Source: Phocaeicola barnesiae DSM 18169 = JCM 13652
GTDB lineage: Bacteria; Bacteroidota; Bacteroidia; Bacteroidales; Bacteroidaceae
NCBI RefSeq assembly: GCF_000374585.1
Contig: NZ_KB894664.1
Span: forward strand, 1 to 43,610
Reading direction: 5' to 3'
Length of the DNA: 43,610 nucleotides
Positions 29,978 through 39,887 of the stretch are shown one piece after another. Under the pieces are notes generated by a model that worked only from the letters and a program-made list of their open reading frames with translations, searched no databases and was not told where the DNA came from. The number at the start of each line of letters is the position of its first letter. The stretch's first letter is position 1. Made by a program: the position numbers and the translations under genes.

Positions 29978-31906
29978 ATGAAGACATTTGAAGAACTCGG
30001 CGTTTCCTTAGAAATACGGAAAGCGATTGAAGAAATGGGATATGAGAGTCCCATGCCCGTACAGGAAGAAGTAATCCCATATCTATTAGGAAACGGAAAC
30101 GATGTAGTGGCTCTGGCACAAACCGGAACCGGAAAAACAGCCGCATTTGGTCTGCCGCTGATACAAAAGATTGACGTAACCCGTCGTATTCCACAAGCAT
30201 TGATACTCTGCCCTACCCGCGAACTCTGCCTGCAGATAGCCGGTGACCTGACAGACTACTCGAAGTATATCACCGATTTGAAAATATTGCCGGTATACGG
30301 TGGTTCCTCCATCGACAGCCAGATACGTAGCCTGAAACAAGGGGTACACATCATCGTGGCCACACCGGGACGCCTCATCGACCTGATGGAACGTAAGGTG
30401 GCCAACCTGTCTACGGTCCGCGATGTCGTGATGGACGAAGCCGATGAAATGCTGAACATGGGTTTCACAGACAGCATCAACGCCATCCTGGAAAAAGTAC
30501 CGCAAGACCGGAACACCCTGATGTTCTCGGCTACCATGAGTCCCGAGATTTCCCGCATCGCCAAGACTTACCTGCACGATGCCAAGGAAATCACCATCGG
30601 TACCAAGAACGAAGGCAGCAAGAACGTCAACCACATCGCATACATCATCCATGCCAAAGACAAATACCTGGCACTGAAACGCGTGGTGGACTTTTATCCG
30701 CAGATTTACGGTATCATCTTCTGCCGTACCCGTAAAGAAACACAGGAGATAGCCGACAAGCTGATACAGGACGGCTACAATGCCGACTCCCTGCACGGCG
30801 AACTGAGCCAAGCACAGCGTGACCTGGTGATGCAGAAATTCCGCCAGCGTCACCTGCAGCTGCTGGTAGCTACCGATGTGGCTGCCCGTGGTCTTGACGT
30901 AAACGACCTGACCCACGTCATCAACTATGGATTGCCGGACGATACTGAAAGCTATACACACCGCAGCGGACGTACCGGACGTGCCGGAAAGACCGGTATC
31001 TCCATCGCCATCATCAACCTGCGCGAAAAGGGAAAGATGCGCGAAATCGAACGCATCATCAAGAAACAGTTTACGGTCGGCCAGTTACCGAGCGGCAAGG
31101 AAATCTGTGAACAGCAGCTCATCAAGGTAATTGACGAAATCGAAAAGGTAAAGGTGAACGAAGAGGAAATCGAAGCTTTCCTGCCGGGCATCTACCGCAA
31201 GTTCGAATGGCTGAGCAAGGAAGACCTGATCAAGCGGGTGGTATCGATGGAGTTCAACCGCTTCCTGGAATATTACAAGAACGCTCCCGAAATCGAACAG
31301 CCGAAGAACAGCGACAAGAAAGGCGAACCGAAAGAACGCAAGGAACGGGGAACTGACAAGGAGAAATCCAGCCGCAAGGCCGAAAAGGGATATACCCGCC
31401 TCTTCCTGAACCTCGGAAAGACAGACGGCTTCTACGCCAACCAGATTATTGAGCTTATCAACCGCAACCTGAAGAAGGAGCGTATCCAGATAGGCCGTAT
31501 CGACCTGATGCAGAACTTCTCGTTCTTCGAAATCATCGAGGCCCAGGCTCCGATGGTCATCAAGGCCCTGAACAAGGTAGTCCTGAACGGCGGACGCAAG
31601 GTCATCGTCGAAGTAGCCGGCGAGAACAACGGCAAGAGCGACAAGGACGGCAAAAAACGCAGCCGCAAGGAAAGAGAAGGAGAAGAGAAAGGAAGCAAGC
31701 GTAGCGGTAAGAAAGAAAGCCGCGAAACGGCTTCTAAAGCCGAAAAGAAGGCCAAACCAAGCCGCGAAGAACGGGGCTATACCGCAGCCCGCGGTCCGAA
31801 GCACAAGGATGACTGGAAACAGTTCTTCCAGCACGACAACGACCGCCCGCTGAAAGGCGAGATACCAGACTTCGCCGAAGAAGGCTGGGCCAAACGAAAG
31901 AAATAA
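29978..31906 (+). CDS. DEAD-box RNA helicase with DbpA RNA-binding domain
   Basis: 642 aa. Motifs in order: a Q motif (FEELGVSLEIRKAIEEMGY with PMPVQEEVIPYLL), Walker A AQTGTGKT, PTREL, DEAD at residues 153-156, the SAT motif, and motif VI HRSGRTGRAGKTG (about residues 328-340). After a Lys/Glu-rich spacer, residues about 470-545 form a DbpA-type RRM (YTRLFLNLGKTDGFYANQII, VEVAGE). The last 80 residues are strongly basic and likely bind RNA non-specifically. It resembles CsdA/DeaD-class helicases that remodel rRNA and mRNA, often during ribosome assembly or cold. A strong terminator follows at 31931. Confidence 0.9.
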   Translation: MKTFEELGVSLEIRKAIEEMGYESPMPVQEEVIPYLLGNGNDVVALAQTGTGKTAAFGLPLIQKIDVTRRIPQALILCPTRELCLQIAGDLTDYSKYITDLKILPVYGGSSIDSQIRSLKQGVHIIVATPGRLIDLMERKVANLSTVRDVVMDEADEMLNMGFTDSINAILEKVPQDRNTLMFSATMSPEISRIAKTYLHDAKEITIGTKNEGSKNVNHIAYIIHAKDKYLALKRVVDFYPQIYGIIFCRTRKETQEIADKLIQDGYNADSLHGELSQAQRDLVMQKFRQRHLQLLVATDVAARGLDVNDLTHVINYGLPDDTESYTHRSGRTGRAGKTGISIAIINLREKGKMREIERIIKKQFTVGQLPSGKEICEQQLIKVIDEIEKVKVNEEEIEAFLPGIYRKFEWLSKEDLIKRVVSMEFNRFLEYYKNAPEIEQPKNSDKKGEPKERKERGTDKEKSSRKAEKGYTRLFLNLGKTDGFYANQIIELINRNLKKERIQIGRIDLMQNFSFFEIIEAQAPMVIKALNKVVLNGGRKVIVEVAGENNGKSDKDGKKRSRKEREGEEKGSKRSGKKESRETASKAEKKAKPSREERGYTAARGPKHKDDWKQFFQHDNDRPLKGEIPDFAEEGWAKRKK

Positions 31907-31930
31907 CCTGCGTATAAACAGTCAAAACTG

Positions 31931-31967
31931 AAAAGCGGGAGGATTCGTCAGAGTCTTCCCGCTTTTT
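31931..31967 (+). terminator. Terminator of the helicase gene
   Basis: AAAAGCGGGAGGAT pairs with GTCTTCCCGCTTTT (12-13 bp with G-T pairs), followed by a T tract. It lies between two convergent genes and could serve both; the minus strand side is T-rich as well. Confidence 0.85.
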
Positions 31968-32000
31968 AGTTTTTAGTTTTTAACTTTTAATTTTTAACTT

Positions 32001-33356
32001 TTAATTAATAATCAGCTTCAGCTTCTTCGCTTCCGTCCGGGCCTGCAGCCACTGCAACATCTTGGCCCTGTCCATCACCGACATCGGCCGGTTACAGCCA
32101 ATGACCGCGTACGTCACCGTATCAATCCGGTTACTGTCAATGTTCAGCTCCATCCCCTTCGATACGGAGAACGACTGGACTTCCGGGAAGATAACCTTCA
32201 TCTCCTTCCCCATCCGCTCATTCACCACGTAAGAGCCACTGAACAGCGACAAGGCCCGTTGCAGCGAGTCGATTTCCTCGGTCTGCTCGTTCAACTTCTG
32301 CTGACTGTTCTTGTAGAAATCCTCCATGACCATTGTCTTGATGCTGCTCAGGTCCTCTACCCCGTTGTTCACACCCTGGAACACCGTCAGTTTCGTATTG
32401 CCCAGCTTATAGTCGGGCAGTTTTGTCTGAGCCGCCACAATCAGGTTCTCGGGCACTTCCTTTCCAATCAGCACCACCTTGATGGTCTTGTCGGAATAAT
32501 TGATTTCCCGGTTCAGCACCTGCGTATCAGGGAACTGCAGTTCGTGCGAAATGAAGTTATTCGCCGAAGTCTGATAAAAGGTTTCACGCACGATGTTGTA
32601 CGTCAGATAAACCGCCGGACACATGGTACCGATGGTAATCCAGATGATGTAACGCTTCACCATCTTCTCCCGTTCCTTGTCGACAAACTGTTTCCGCTTG
32701 AAGTGCATGAAACGGACCCCCAGGAAGGTAGCCAGGCTGATAAATACGGAATTGATGAAATACAGGTAGAAGGCCCCCAGGAAATACAGCAGATTCCCCG
32801 TAGCCAGTCCGAAACCGGCCGTACACAAAGGCGGCATCAAGGCCGTAGCGATAGCCACACCCGGAATCACATTCCCTTTCTCCTTGGTAGCAAGGGCTAC
32901 GATACCTGCCAGACCACCGAACAAGGCGATGAACACATCGTAGATGGTAGGCGAGGTACGGGCCAGCAGCTCCGACTGCACCTCATCCAGCGGCGTGAAG
33001 AGGAAATACAGGGTGGCCGTCACCACACTGAAGAGAGTAGCCACCATGAAACTCTTCAACGAGCGCTTCATCAGTTCGAAGTCGTTCTGCCCGATGGCGA
33101 GTCCCACACCCATAATCGGCCCCATCAGCGGAGAAATCAGCATGGCACCGATAATGACCGCCGTAGAGTTGACATTCAGCCCCAGTGAGGCGATGAACGT
33201 CGCAAAGATAAGAATCCACAGGTTGGTACCCTTGAATTCAACCCCGTTTCGGATGGAGTCTACCGTGACCTGTTCGTCCTCCTTACTCCGGTTCAGGTCC
33301 ATATATTCATCGAAGAACTTGCGCAGCAAGAACTTCTTATGATTCCTTGTTTCCAT
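32001..33356 (-). CDS. DUF389 (TIGR00341-like) integral membrane protein
   Basis: 451 aa. The N-terminal half carries the DUF389 core: WILIFATFIASLGLNVNSTA, then VIIGAMLISPLMGPIMGVGLAIG, and about five more membrane helices up to about residue 240. The C-terminal 200 residues are soluble, with a helix rich in Gln/Glu (QQKLNEQTEEIDSLQRALS). The family is widespread but its transport substrate or role is unknown. It is 23 bp downstream of the flippase gene on the same strand and may be cotranscribed. Nothing suggests damage. Confidence 0.85.
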   Translation of the reverse strand: METRNHKKFLLRKFFDEYMDLNRSKEDEQVTVDSIRNGVEFKGTNLWILIFATFIASLGLNVNSTAVIIGAMLISPLMGPIMGVGLAIGQNDFELMKRSLKSFMVATLFSVVTATLYFLFTPLDEVQSELLARTSPTIYDVFIALFGGLAGIVALATKEKGNVIPGVAIATALMPPLCTAGFGLATGNLLYFLGAFYLYFINSVFISLATFLGVRFMHFKRKQFVDKEREKMVKRYIIWITIGTMCPAVYLTYNIVRETFYQTSANNFISHELQFPDTQVLNREINYSDKTIKVVLIGKEVPENLIVAAQTKLPDYKLGNTKLTVFQGVNNGVEDLSSIKTMVMEDFYKNSQQKLNEQTEEIDSLQRALSLFSGSYVVNERMGKEMKVIFPEVQSFSVSKGMELNIDSNRIDTVTYAVIGCNRPMSVMDRAKMLQWLQARTEAKKLKLIIN

Positions 33357-33379
33357 GATGCACTAATGTTTTCATTCCG

Positions 33380-34870
33380 TTATCTGACCAACCGATTCAG
33401 AATCGGTATACTTTTCAAAGGTAAGTCTTTTTTCAGAATATACCCAATAAATACCAGAATTAACACGGTATTCAGCAACAAATGAAGCACGGTGTTATGC
33501 ACAGGTATCCAGACACTGAGGGCATACAGCACACCGGCCAACAGCAGATACACCGCCATGTCCTTGAGCGGATAATCCACCGGATATTTCTTCTGACCGA
33601 TGAAATAAGAAAGCAAGGTTATCACCCCGTAACCGGCTACCGAAGCCCAGGCGGAAGCCACATAGCCATACACCGGCACCAGCCAGATATTTAAACTCAG
33701 AATCACCGCACAGCCGATGAGAGAGAAATAAGCCCCCCACCGGGTCTCGTCCGTCAGCTTGTACCAGAAAGACAGGTTGAAGTAGATGCCCTTGAAGATT
33801 TCGGTCAGCATCACGATGGCTACCACACTCAGCCCTTCCCAATAGTCGCGGGCCACCATGTAACGCAGGATATCCATATACCCCATCACCACCAGAAATG
33901 CCAGCAGCGAGAAGATAAAGAAATACTTCATCGCCTTGGCATACATGTCCCGGTTATCCCCTTCGCGGTTCTTGCCGAACACGAAAGGTTCGTAGGCATA
34001 CCGGAAAGCCTGGGTGAACATCGCCATCACCAGCGCTACCTTACTCGTCGCACTGTAGATACCCAACTGCACCAGTCCCTCCTGCCGGTCCTCGAAAAGG
34101 AAAGGATAGATCATCTTGTCTACGGTCTGGTTCAGGATACCTACCAACCCGAATATCAGGATCGGGAATGAATAGGAAATCATCTCCTTCAGCAGTTTCC
34201 GGTCAATCCGGTACGAGAATCCGCACAGTTCGGGAATAAAGAACAGCATCTGTACTGCTGACATAATCAGGTTGGCCACGAAAATATAACCCACCAGATA
34301 GTCCGGGTCGTAGAACCAGTCAATCAGTCCCGGCTGTACCTTATACAGCCACGGGCAAAGCAACAGGAAGAACAGGTTCAGCAAAATGTTCCCCACAATG
34401 TTGAAGAGCTTGATGCCCGCAAATTTGATGGGTCGCTTCTGGAATCGCAGGTAGGCGAAAGGAATGCATTGGAAGGAGTCGAGCGCCACCACCAGAATCA
34501 TCATGGCCACGTAGTCGGCGTGGTCGGGATATTCCAGGAACGAGGCGATGGGATGCAGGAACGTCAGGCACAGTGCCACAAACGCCAGCGAGAGTCCTCC
34601 TACGAACATCAGCACGTTGGCATACACTTTTTTCGGGTCATCGCCCGCCTTGTTGGCAAAACGGAAAAAACCCGTTTCCATTCCGAAGGTCAGGAATACC
34701 AGAATGAGCGCCGTATAGGCATATACATTCGAAACGACGCCATACCCTCCGGAAGCCGCAGGCAGCACCGCCGTATAGAGAGGGACCAACAGATAATTCA
34801 GGAAGCGTCCGATGATACTGCTCATACCGTAGATGGCAGTATCCTTTGCCAAAGATTTTAATCCGGCCAT
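33380..34870 (-). CDS. Polysaccharide flippase (oligosaccharide flippase/MATE-like)
   Basis: 496 aa with about 14 hydrophobic helices. The start LAKDTAIYGMSSIIGRFLNYLLVPLYT is typical of Wzx/PST-type flippases (Polysacc_synt). Further helices (YAYTALILVFLTFGMETGFF) and internal repeats match the MOP superfamily. It would move lipid-linked saccharides across the inner membrane for capsule, O-antigen or glycoprotein synthesis. No glycosyltransferases are nearby, so the substrate is unknown; conserved chromosomal copies outside capsule loci may serve general protein O-glycosylation. The intergenic DNA upstream holds repeats but no clear promoter. Confidence 0.85.
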   Translation of the reverse strand: MAGLKSLAKDTAIYGMSSIIGRFLNYLLVPLYTAVLPAASGGYGVVSNVYAYTALILVFLTFGMETGFFRFANKAGDDPKKVYANVLMFVGGLSLAFVALCLTFLHPIASFLEYPDHADYVAMMILVVALDSFQCIPFAYLRFQKRPIKFAGIKLFNIVGNILLNLFFLLLCPWLYKVQPGLIDWFYDPDYLVGYIFVANLIMSAVQMLFFIPELCGFSYRIDRKLLKEMISYSFPILIFGLVGILNQTVDKMIYPFLFEDRQEGLVQLGIYSATSKVALVMAMFTQAFRYAYEPFVFGKNREGDNRDMYAKAMKYFFIFSLLAFLVVMGYMDILRYMVARDYWEGLSVVAIVMLTEIFKGIYFNLSFWYKLTDETRWGAYFSLIGCAVILSLNIWLVPVYGYVASAWASVAGYGVITLLSYFIGQKKYPVDYPLKDMAVYLLLAGVLYALSVWIPVHNTVLHLLLNTVLILVFIGYILKKDLPLKSIPILNRLVR

Positions 34871-35065
34871 GATGATAATTAATAATTAATAATGAATAAT
34901 GAAAAACGGATGCAGATTCACCCGACAAACGCTTGCCGGGCGGGCAGACCCCGCCCCTACAGATTATCGGTTTACAGATCCGATGGCACTGTACACATCA
35001 ACAAACTCAAGAACTAATCACCTAGTATCTACGTCAACTAGTATCTACGTCAACTAACCAACCAA
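34871..35065. other. Repeat-rich gap between ruvB and flippase genes
   Basis: Holds a TTAATAAT-rich stretch next to the flippase start, a GC-rich palindromic stretch around 34935-34960 (CCGGGCGGG / CCCCGCCCC-like) and the 16-bp tandem repeat at 35022-35053. No gene is seen. The GC-rich palindrome resembles intergenic repeats common in Bacteroidales genomes. Confidence 0.5.
35022..35053 (+). repeat. Two 16-bp tandem repeats
   Basis: CTAGTATCTACGTCAA occurs twice in direct succession and is followed by CTAACCAACCAACTAA. Confidence 0.8.
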
Positions 35066-36091
35066 CTAATCAAACAATGTCTTTTCCGTGCTGTAGCGTG
35101 AGCGTCCCAGGTGTTTATACGCTAAGTCCGTCACTTCCCGTCCGCGTGGTGTTCGTTTCAGGAAACCTTCCTTAATCAGGAACGGCTCGTACACCTCTTC
35201 CAGCGTACCCGGGTCTTCGCCCAAAGCCGTGGCAATGGTAGTCAGCCCCACCGGTCCCCCACGGAATTTATCGATAATCGTACAGAGAATCTTGTTGTCT
35301 ATCTCGTCCAGACCGTACCGGTCAATGTTCAATGCCTCCAGTCCGAAGCGGGCAATCTCCACATCGATGCGTCCGGAGCCCTTCACCTGCGCAAAATCAC
35401 GCACCCGCCGGAGCAGGGCATTCGCGATACGGGGTGTTCCCCGGCTACGCGAAGCGATTTCTCCCGCCGCCTCCACATCGCACGGTACTCCCAGAATACC
35501 GGCCGAACGGAGCAGGATGCGCGTCAGAACCGCATCGTCATAATATTCCAGATGCAGGTTAATACCGAAACGGGCACGGAGCGGAGCCGTCAGCAGACCG
35601 CTGCGGGTAGTCGCCCCCACCAGCGTAAACGGATTCAGTTCCAGCTGGATGCTGCGGGCCGAAGGTCCCTTGTCTATCATGATATCAATGCGATAGTCTT
35701 CCATGGCCGAATACAGATACTCCTCCACCACCGGACTTAACCGATGGATTTCATCGATGAAGAGCACATCGTTCGGCTCCAGGCTGGTCAGTACGCCTGC
35801 CAGGTCGCCCGGTTTGTCAAGTACCGGTCCCGAAGTCACCTTGAAACCTACCCCCAGTTCGTTGGCAATGATATTGCTCAATGTAGTCTTTCCCAATCCG
35901 GGAGGTCCGTGCAGCAGCACGTGGTCCAGCGCTTCCGCCCGCAGACGGGCCGCCTTGACAAAGATACGCAGGTTATCTACCACCTTGTCCTGTCCGCTGA
36001 AATCCTCGAACTGCAACGGACGCAAGGCGTTTTCAAAATCGCGTTCCTTGCCGCTGGGCCGATAGTCACGTATATCAAACTGTTCTTCCAT
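35066..36091 (-). CDS. ruvB: Holliday junction branch-migration helicase RuvB
   Basis: 341 aa, the standard length. Walker [10 protein letters not shown] (residues 62-70), Walker [10 protein letters not shown] (Asp112-Glu113), sensor 1 GATTRSG (about 157-163) and the Arg-rich LRARFGI (about 169-175) are all present. The C-terminal winged helix ([39 protein letters not shown]) closes with [12 protein letters not shown]. RuvB hexamers with RuvA pull Holliday junctions during recombinational repair. ruvA is not adjacent, which is common in Bacteroidales. It is divergent from mnmA, with 81 bp between the starts. Confidence 0.97.
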   Translation of the reverse strand: MEEQFDIRDYRPSGKERDFENALRPLQFEDFSGQDKVVDNLRIFVKAARLRAEALDHVLLHGPPGLGKTTLSNIIANELGVGFKVTSGPVLDKPGDLAGVLTSLEPNDVLFIDEIHRLSPVVEEYLYSAMEDYRIDIMIDKGPSARSIQLELNPFTLVGATTRSGLLTAPLRARFGINLHLEYYDDAVLTRILLRSAGILGVPCDVEAAGEIASRSRGTPRIANALLRRVRDFAQVKGSGRIDVEIARFGLEALNIDRYGLDEIDNKILCTIIDKFRGGPVGLTTIATALGEDPGTLEEVYEPFLIKEGFLKRTPRGREVTDLAYKHLGRSRYSTEKTLFD

Positions 36092-36141
36092 ATCTTTTCT
36101 GAATACGAAAACAAAAGTACAAAAGATTCCGTGAAAAACCT

Positions 36142-36149
36142 TATTTTTG
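36142..36149 (+). promoter_or_regulatory. Promoter -7 box of mnmA
   Basis: TATTTTTG, an exact TAnnTTTG match, 23 nt before the mnmA ATG and within the ruvB-mnmA divergent gap. Confidence 0.65.
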
Positions 36150-36172
36150 TTCCAAACTCAAAAACAGAACTT

Positions 36173-37300
36173 ATGCAAACAACCGAGAAACGCGTTCTGG
36201 TAGGTATGAGTGGCGGTATAGACAGTTCTGCAGTCTGCCTCATGCTACAGGAACAAGGATATGAAGTGGTAGGCGTCACCTTACGCACCTGGGATGTTCC
36301 CTCACACTTTTCCACTCCCGGACAAGAGGAGCCGGACGAAGTACTGGAAGCCCGGTCACTTGCCCGCCGGTTAGGCATCGAACACCATGTAGCCGACGTA
36401 CGCGAAGAATTCCGGCAGGTCATCGTCCGTTATTTCATCGAGGAATACATGCGGGGGCGGACTCCGAACCCCTGTGTACTGTGTAATCCCCTCTTCAAGG
36501 AACGGGTACTCTGCGAGTGGGCGGACCGTACCGGATGTGCCTGTATTGCCACCGGACATTACTGCCGGCTGGTAGACAAGGACGGTCACCGTTATATCGT
36601 GACAGGCGACGACTCCACCAAGGACCAGTCGTATTTTCTTTGGAAACTGCCACAGAGCATTCTCCGGCGAATGATGTTCCCACTGGGAGGCATGAACAAA
36701 ACCGATGTCCGCACCTATCTGGCAGAGAAAGGCTTCGAAGCAAAGGCCCAGGGCGGAGAAAGTATGGAAATCTGTTTCATCGACAAGGATTACCGGGAAT
36801 TTCTGAAGGAACACTGCCCCGACATTGATGAACGTATCGGTCCGGGATGGTTTGTCGACAGCAAAGGCTTGAAGCTCGGACAGCACAAAGGTTTCGCCTA
36901 TTACACCATCGGCCAGCGCAAGGGGTTGGAGATAGCCTTAGGAAAACCGGCCTACGTACTGAAAATCAATCCGGCCAAGAACACCGTCATGCTCGGTGAC
37001 GCTGAACAGCTGAAAGCCGAATACATGCTGCTGGAAGATGTCAGTATAATAAACAGGGAGGAACTGCTTTCTTGTCCGGAACTCTCAGTCCGTATCCGTT
37101 ACCGCAGCCGGCCCATTCCTTGCCGGGTCTTTCCCCTGGAAAACGGTCACCTGCTGGTACGCTTCCTGGCAGAGGCTTCAGCCATCACGCCGGGACAATC
37201 AGCTGTATTTTATGACGGCAACCGGGTATTGGGCGGTGGATTTATTGCTTTCCAGCAAGGAATCAGGAAATTAGCGCAAGAATATGCAGAAAATATTTAG
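36173..37300 (+). CDS. mnmA: tRNA-specific 2-thiouridylase MnmA
   Basis: 375 aa. The PP-loop SGGIDSS (residues 13-19) binds ATP; the catalytic cysteines are Cys101 in [11 protein letters not shown] and Cys201 in [32 protein letters not shown] and the C-terminal beta barrel are also typical. MnmA thiolates U34 of tRNA Lys, Glu and Gln. An in-frame extension upstream to 35744 would run through ruvB and is discarded; the ATG at 36173 is 23 nt after a good -7 box and gives the family length. Bacteroidales often carry two MnmA paralogues; this may be one of them. Confidence 0.93.
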   Translation: MQTTEKRVLVGMSGGIDSSAVCLMLQEQGYEVVGVTLRTWDVPSHFSTPGQEEPDEVLEARSLARRLGIEHHVADVREEFRQVIVRYFIEEYMRGRTPNPCVLCNPLFKERVLCEWADRTGCACIATGHYCRLVDKDGHRYIVTGDDSTKDQSYFLWKLPQSILRRMMFPLGGMNKTDVRTYLAEKGFEAKAQGGESMEICFIDKDYREFLKEHCPDIDERIGPGWFVDSKGLKLGQHKGFAYYTIGQRKGLEIALGKPAYVLKINPAKNTVMLGDAEQLKAEYMLLEDVSIINREELLSCPELSVRIRYRSRPIPCRVFPLENGHLLVRFLAEASAITPGQSAVFYDGNRVLGGGFIAFQQGIRKLAQEYAENI

Positions 37301-37475
37301 TCTCTGAAAAATGGGACGGAAAATAATGGAATTCTACCAAATTTCAAAGCGAAAAACGTGAAATTTATAAAAATATAAACCAAATAATAAGAAGAATCTG
37401 AAATATTTGTCTATCTTTACATTCACAAACCTGTCATAAAAAACAGAAATTGTATAACACAAAAATAAAAGGATT
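37301..37475 (+). promoter_or_regulatory. Upstream region of the OmpA gene
   Basis: Contains the weak -7 box TATCTTTA (37412-37419) 56 nt before the ATG and an 8-bp inverted repeat AAATTTCA / TGAAATTT (37339-37346, 37359-37366). No T tract follows the repeat. The leader is A-rich, as for abundant Bacteroidetes envelope proteins. Confidence 0.4.
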
Positions 37476-38579
37476 ATGAAACTAAGAAGAGATCTTACCG
37501 CAATCGCGCTTGGACTAAGCACCGTTGCAGCGTTTGCCCAGACAGGCAACACAGAAACACGCCAGATTAAGGAAGAAGGCAAAACTGTATTTAACCCGCA
37601 TTGGTTTATGCAGGTACAGGGTGGAGTTGGTTATACCGTAGGAGAAGCTGATTTCGGAGACCTGATTTCTCCGGCAGCTGCCTTGAACTTCGGCTACCAG
37701 TTCACTCCCGTTTGGGGACTCCGCTTTGGCGTAAGCGGCTGGCAGGCCAAAGGTGGTTGGGCAAGTCCGGCTACTACCTATAAATATAACTACCTGCAGG
37801 GTAACGTCGATGTAACCCTCGATTTAGGCAATCTTTTCTGCGGTTACAAAGCCAACCGCCTGTTCAACCCGTATTTCTTTGTAGGAGTTGGTCTGAACGG
37901 CGCATTCAACAACGATGAAGCTGTAGCTTTAAACAATCAAGGCTACGAAATGGCTTATCTGTGGGACAAGAACAAGATCAGTCCTGCCGGACGTGCCGGA
38001 TTGGGTGTGGCTATCCGTTTGGCTGAAAAGGTATTCTTCAACATCGAAGCCAATGCCAACGTGATGAGCGACAAGTTCAACTCAAAGAAAGCAAGTAATG
38101 CTGACTGGCAGTTCAATGCATTGGCAGGTTTCACATTCAAGTTCGGCAAACCGTCCAGAACTACCGAACCGGTTTACTACGAACCGACTCCGACTCCTCC
38201 GCCAGCACCGGCTCCTGTAAAAGAAGAACCGGCACCTGCTCCGGTTGTAGAAGAGGTAAAACCAATGACACAGAATGTATTCTTCAAAATCAATTCGGCT
38301 GAAATCCGTACTTCAGAAGAAAACAAGATTGCCAGCCTGGTATCTTACCTGAAAGAGCACAGCAATGCCAAAGTCAGTCTCTGTGGTTATGCCGACAAGC
38401 AGACCGGTAATGCCCGTATCAACGAACGCTTGTCTAAAGAACGTGCAGAAGCTGTAGCTGAGGCACTGAAGGCACAGGGTATCGCTGAAAGCCGTATCAC
38501 GGTAGACTACAAGGGTGATACCGCACAGCCGTTCGGTACCGCAGAAGAAAACCGCGTAACTATCTGTATCGCTGAATAA
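37476..38579 (+). CDS. OmpA-family outer-membrane protein
   Basis: 367 aa. A signal peptide (KLRRDLTAIALGLSTVAAFAQ) precedes an N-terminal eight-strand barrel (residues about 40-225). A Pro-rich hinge (EPTPTPPPAPAPVKEEPAPAP) leads to a C-terminal OmpA peptidoglycan-binding domain (NVFFKINSAEIRTSEENK, GYADKQTGN, RLSKERAEAV). The anchoring Asp of GYAD and the Arg of SKER are present. It tethers the outer membrane to peptidoglycan and is likely abundant, judging by its simple codon usage and A-rich leader. It is monocistronic: a long hairpin terminator follows at 38622-38685. Confidence 0.93.
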   Translation: MKLRRDLTAIALGLSTVAAFAQTGNTETRQIKEEGKTVFNPHWFMQVQGGVGYTVGEADFGDLISPAAALNFGYQFTPVWGLRFGVSGWQAKGGWASPATTYKYNYLQGNVDVTLDLGNLFCGYKANRLFNPYFFVGVGLNGAFNNDEAVALNNQGYEMAYLWDKNKISPAGRAGLGVAIRLAEKVFFNIEANANVMSDKFNSKKASNADWQFNALAGFTFKFGKPSRTTEPVYYEPTPTPPPAPAPVKEEPAPAPVVEEVKPMTQNVFFKINSAEIRTSEENKIASLVSYLKEHSNAKVSLCGYADKQTGNARINERLSKERAEAVAEALKAQGIAESRITVDYKGDTAQPFGTAEENRVTICIAE

Positions 38580-38621
38580 GCCTGAATAACGACCTGCCGG
38601 AAATTCCGGTGTCTCATAAAT

Positions 38622-38685
38622 AACTGTATTCCGTGAGAAACAGACTTCATAAGTTTGTTTTCTCATGGAATACAGTTTTTTTTTT
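38622..38685 (+). terminator. Long hairpin terminator after the OmpA gene
   Basis: Arms of about 26 nt (AACTGTATTCCGTGAGAAAC... pairing with ...TTTTCTCATGGAATACAGTT) are nearly complementary, with a three-base loop and a T tract through 38685. It is unusually long for an intrinsic terminator. It insulates the recombinase gene, which starts 16 bp later. Confidence 0.85.
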
Positions 38686-38701
38686 GTCTAAATTCAACGT
38701 T

Positions 38702-39805
38702 ATGGGAATCACACTTGGAAGAAAATCGCTCCGAAACGGGCGCTTATCACTGTATCTGGACTATTGTTTCAACGGGAAACGCCAAAGGCAATACCTGGGA
38801 ATCATTCTGGACTCCCCTACCGACAAACACACCCGTGCCACCAACCGTGCCAAACTCCAACTGGCACAAGTATTACGCTCACAAAAAGAAATCGAATACC
38901 TGAAGGAACGGTATCCGTTCCGGATGACCGAAATGCCATTCAGACTGCCACAAACCGCCGGCAACGGCATCGACTTCTTCAGTTACGCCGAAGAATACCT
39001 GACACAGTATCACCAGAAGGATATCCGGCTGGTGCGAGGAGCATTTACCCAGTTACGGAAATTCCACACGGGAGTCTTGCTGCTGGACAATATCACTCCC
39101 CGCTTCTGCAACGCTTTTTTGGACTACCTGCAACGGAACCTGAACGGAAACTCGCCGGTAAACTACTTCAAGAAATTCAAGATGTGCCTGAGTGCCTGCG
39201 TAGAATCCGGGCTAATCCTCCAGAATCCGGCCAGCGGCATCCGCCTGCACCAGTACAACGATGTAACGAAAGAGATTCTCTCTGAAAAGGAACTGACCCA
39301 ACTGGCATTGACCCCCTGCCGCAGTCCGGAAGTGAAACGGGCCTTCCTGTTTTCATGCATGAGCGGTCTGCGCTGGTGCGATGTAAAACTTCTGTGCTAC
39401 CGGAACATTGATTTCGCCCAGAAAAGGATTACACTTATCCAAAAAAAGGTGGCCGGCCATTCCAGCCGTTCGGTACTTCACCTGAATCTGAACGCCAGTG
39501 CCCTCTACCTGCTGAAGGTACAGTCCGGATTGAGCGAAGAACGGGTATTCCGCCTCCCGTCGCACTCCTACTGCCTGCGCATGCTGAACGAATGGACCCG
39601 CAAAGCCGGCATCCGCAAGCATATCTCTTTCCACTGCGCCCGCCATACCTTCATCACCAACCTGATGGCCAGCGGTGCCAACATCAAGACCGCCGCTTCG
39701 CTGGCCGGACATTCCAGCACACGACATACCGAAAAGTACATCCACATTATCGATACACAGAAACAACAGGCTGTAGACAACCTTCCTCCGCTACCTTTCG
39801 ATTAA
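38702..39805 (+). CDS. Chromosomal tyrosine recombinase (invertase/integrase family)
   Basis: 367 aa from the ATG at 38702. An upstream in-frame ATG at 38633 lies inside the OmpA terminator hairpin, so it is rejected. The N-terminus (GRKSLRNGRLSLYLDYCFNGKRQRQYLG) is the arm-binding domain common in Bacteroidetes; a SAM-like domain follows. Catalytic residues: Arg in CMSGLRWCDV, Arg-His in HCARHTFITNLM, His in AGHSSTRHT and nucleophile Tyr in EKYIHIID, so it looks intact. It is not next to a tRNA, other phage genes or obvious inverted repeats. It may be a conserved chromosomal invertase acting elsewhere or a relic of an old element. Confidence 0.85.
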   Translation: MGITLGRKSLRNGRLSLYLDYCFNGKRQRQYLGIILDSPTDKHTRATNRAKLQLAQVLRSQKEIEYLKERYPFRMTEMPFRLPQTAGNGIDFFSYAEEYLTQYHQKDIRLVRGAFTQLRKFHTGVLLLDNITPRFCNAFLDYLQRNLNGNSPVNYFKKFKMCLSACVESGLILQNPASGIRLHQYNDVTKEILSEKELTQLALTPCRSPEVKRAFLFSCMSGLRWCDVKLLCYRNIDFAQKRITLIQKKVAGHSSRSVLHLNLNASALYLLKVQSGLSEERVFRLPSHSYCLRMLNEWTRKAGIRKHISFHCARHTFITNLMASGANIKTAASLAGHSSTRHTEKYIHIIDTQKQQAVDNLPPLPFD

Positions 39806-39844
39806 TTTCCCACATTTGCTATACGAAAAATCAATCTTTTTGCC

Positions 39845-39852
39845 TACATTTG
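39845..39852 (+). promoter_or_regulatory. Promoter -7 box for the 144-aa gene
   Basis: TACATTTG, an exact TAnnTTTG match, 35 nt before the ATG. No clear -33 element at the normal spacing. Confidence 0.5.
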
Positions 39853-39887
39853 CGCAGAGAAATTAATAACCTAATATACAAAAAATT

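Noticed and set aside
31085..31834. Minus-strand frame of 249 codons inside the helicase gene
   Set aside because: Shadow of a highly biased coding sequence; the sense strand has all DEAD-box and DbpA motifs.
35744..36172. Extended N-terminus for MnmA
   Set aside because: It lies antisense to ruvB; the 36173 start has a promoter box and standard length.
38633..38701. Upstream start for the chromosomal recombinase
   Set aside because: It lies within the OmpA terminator hairpin and T tract.
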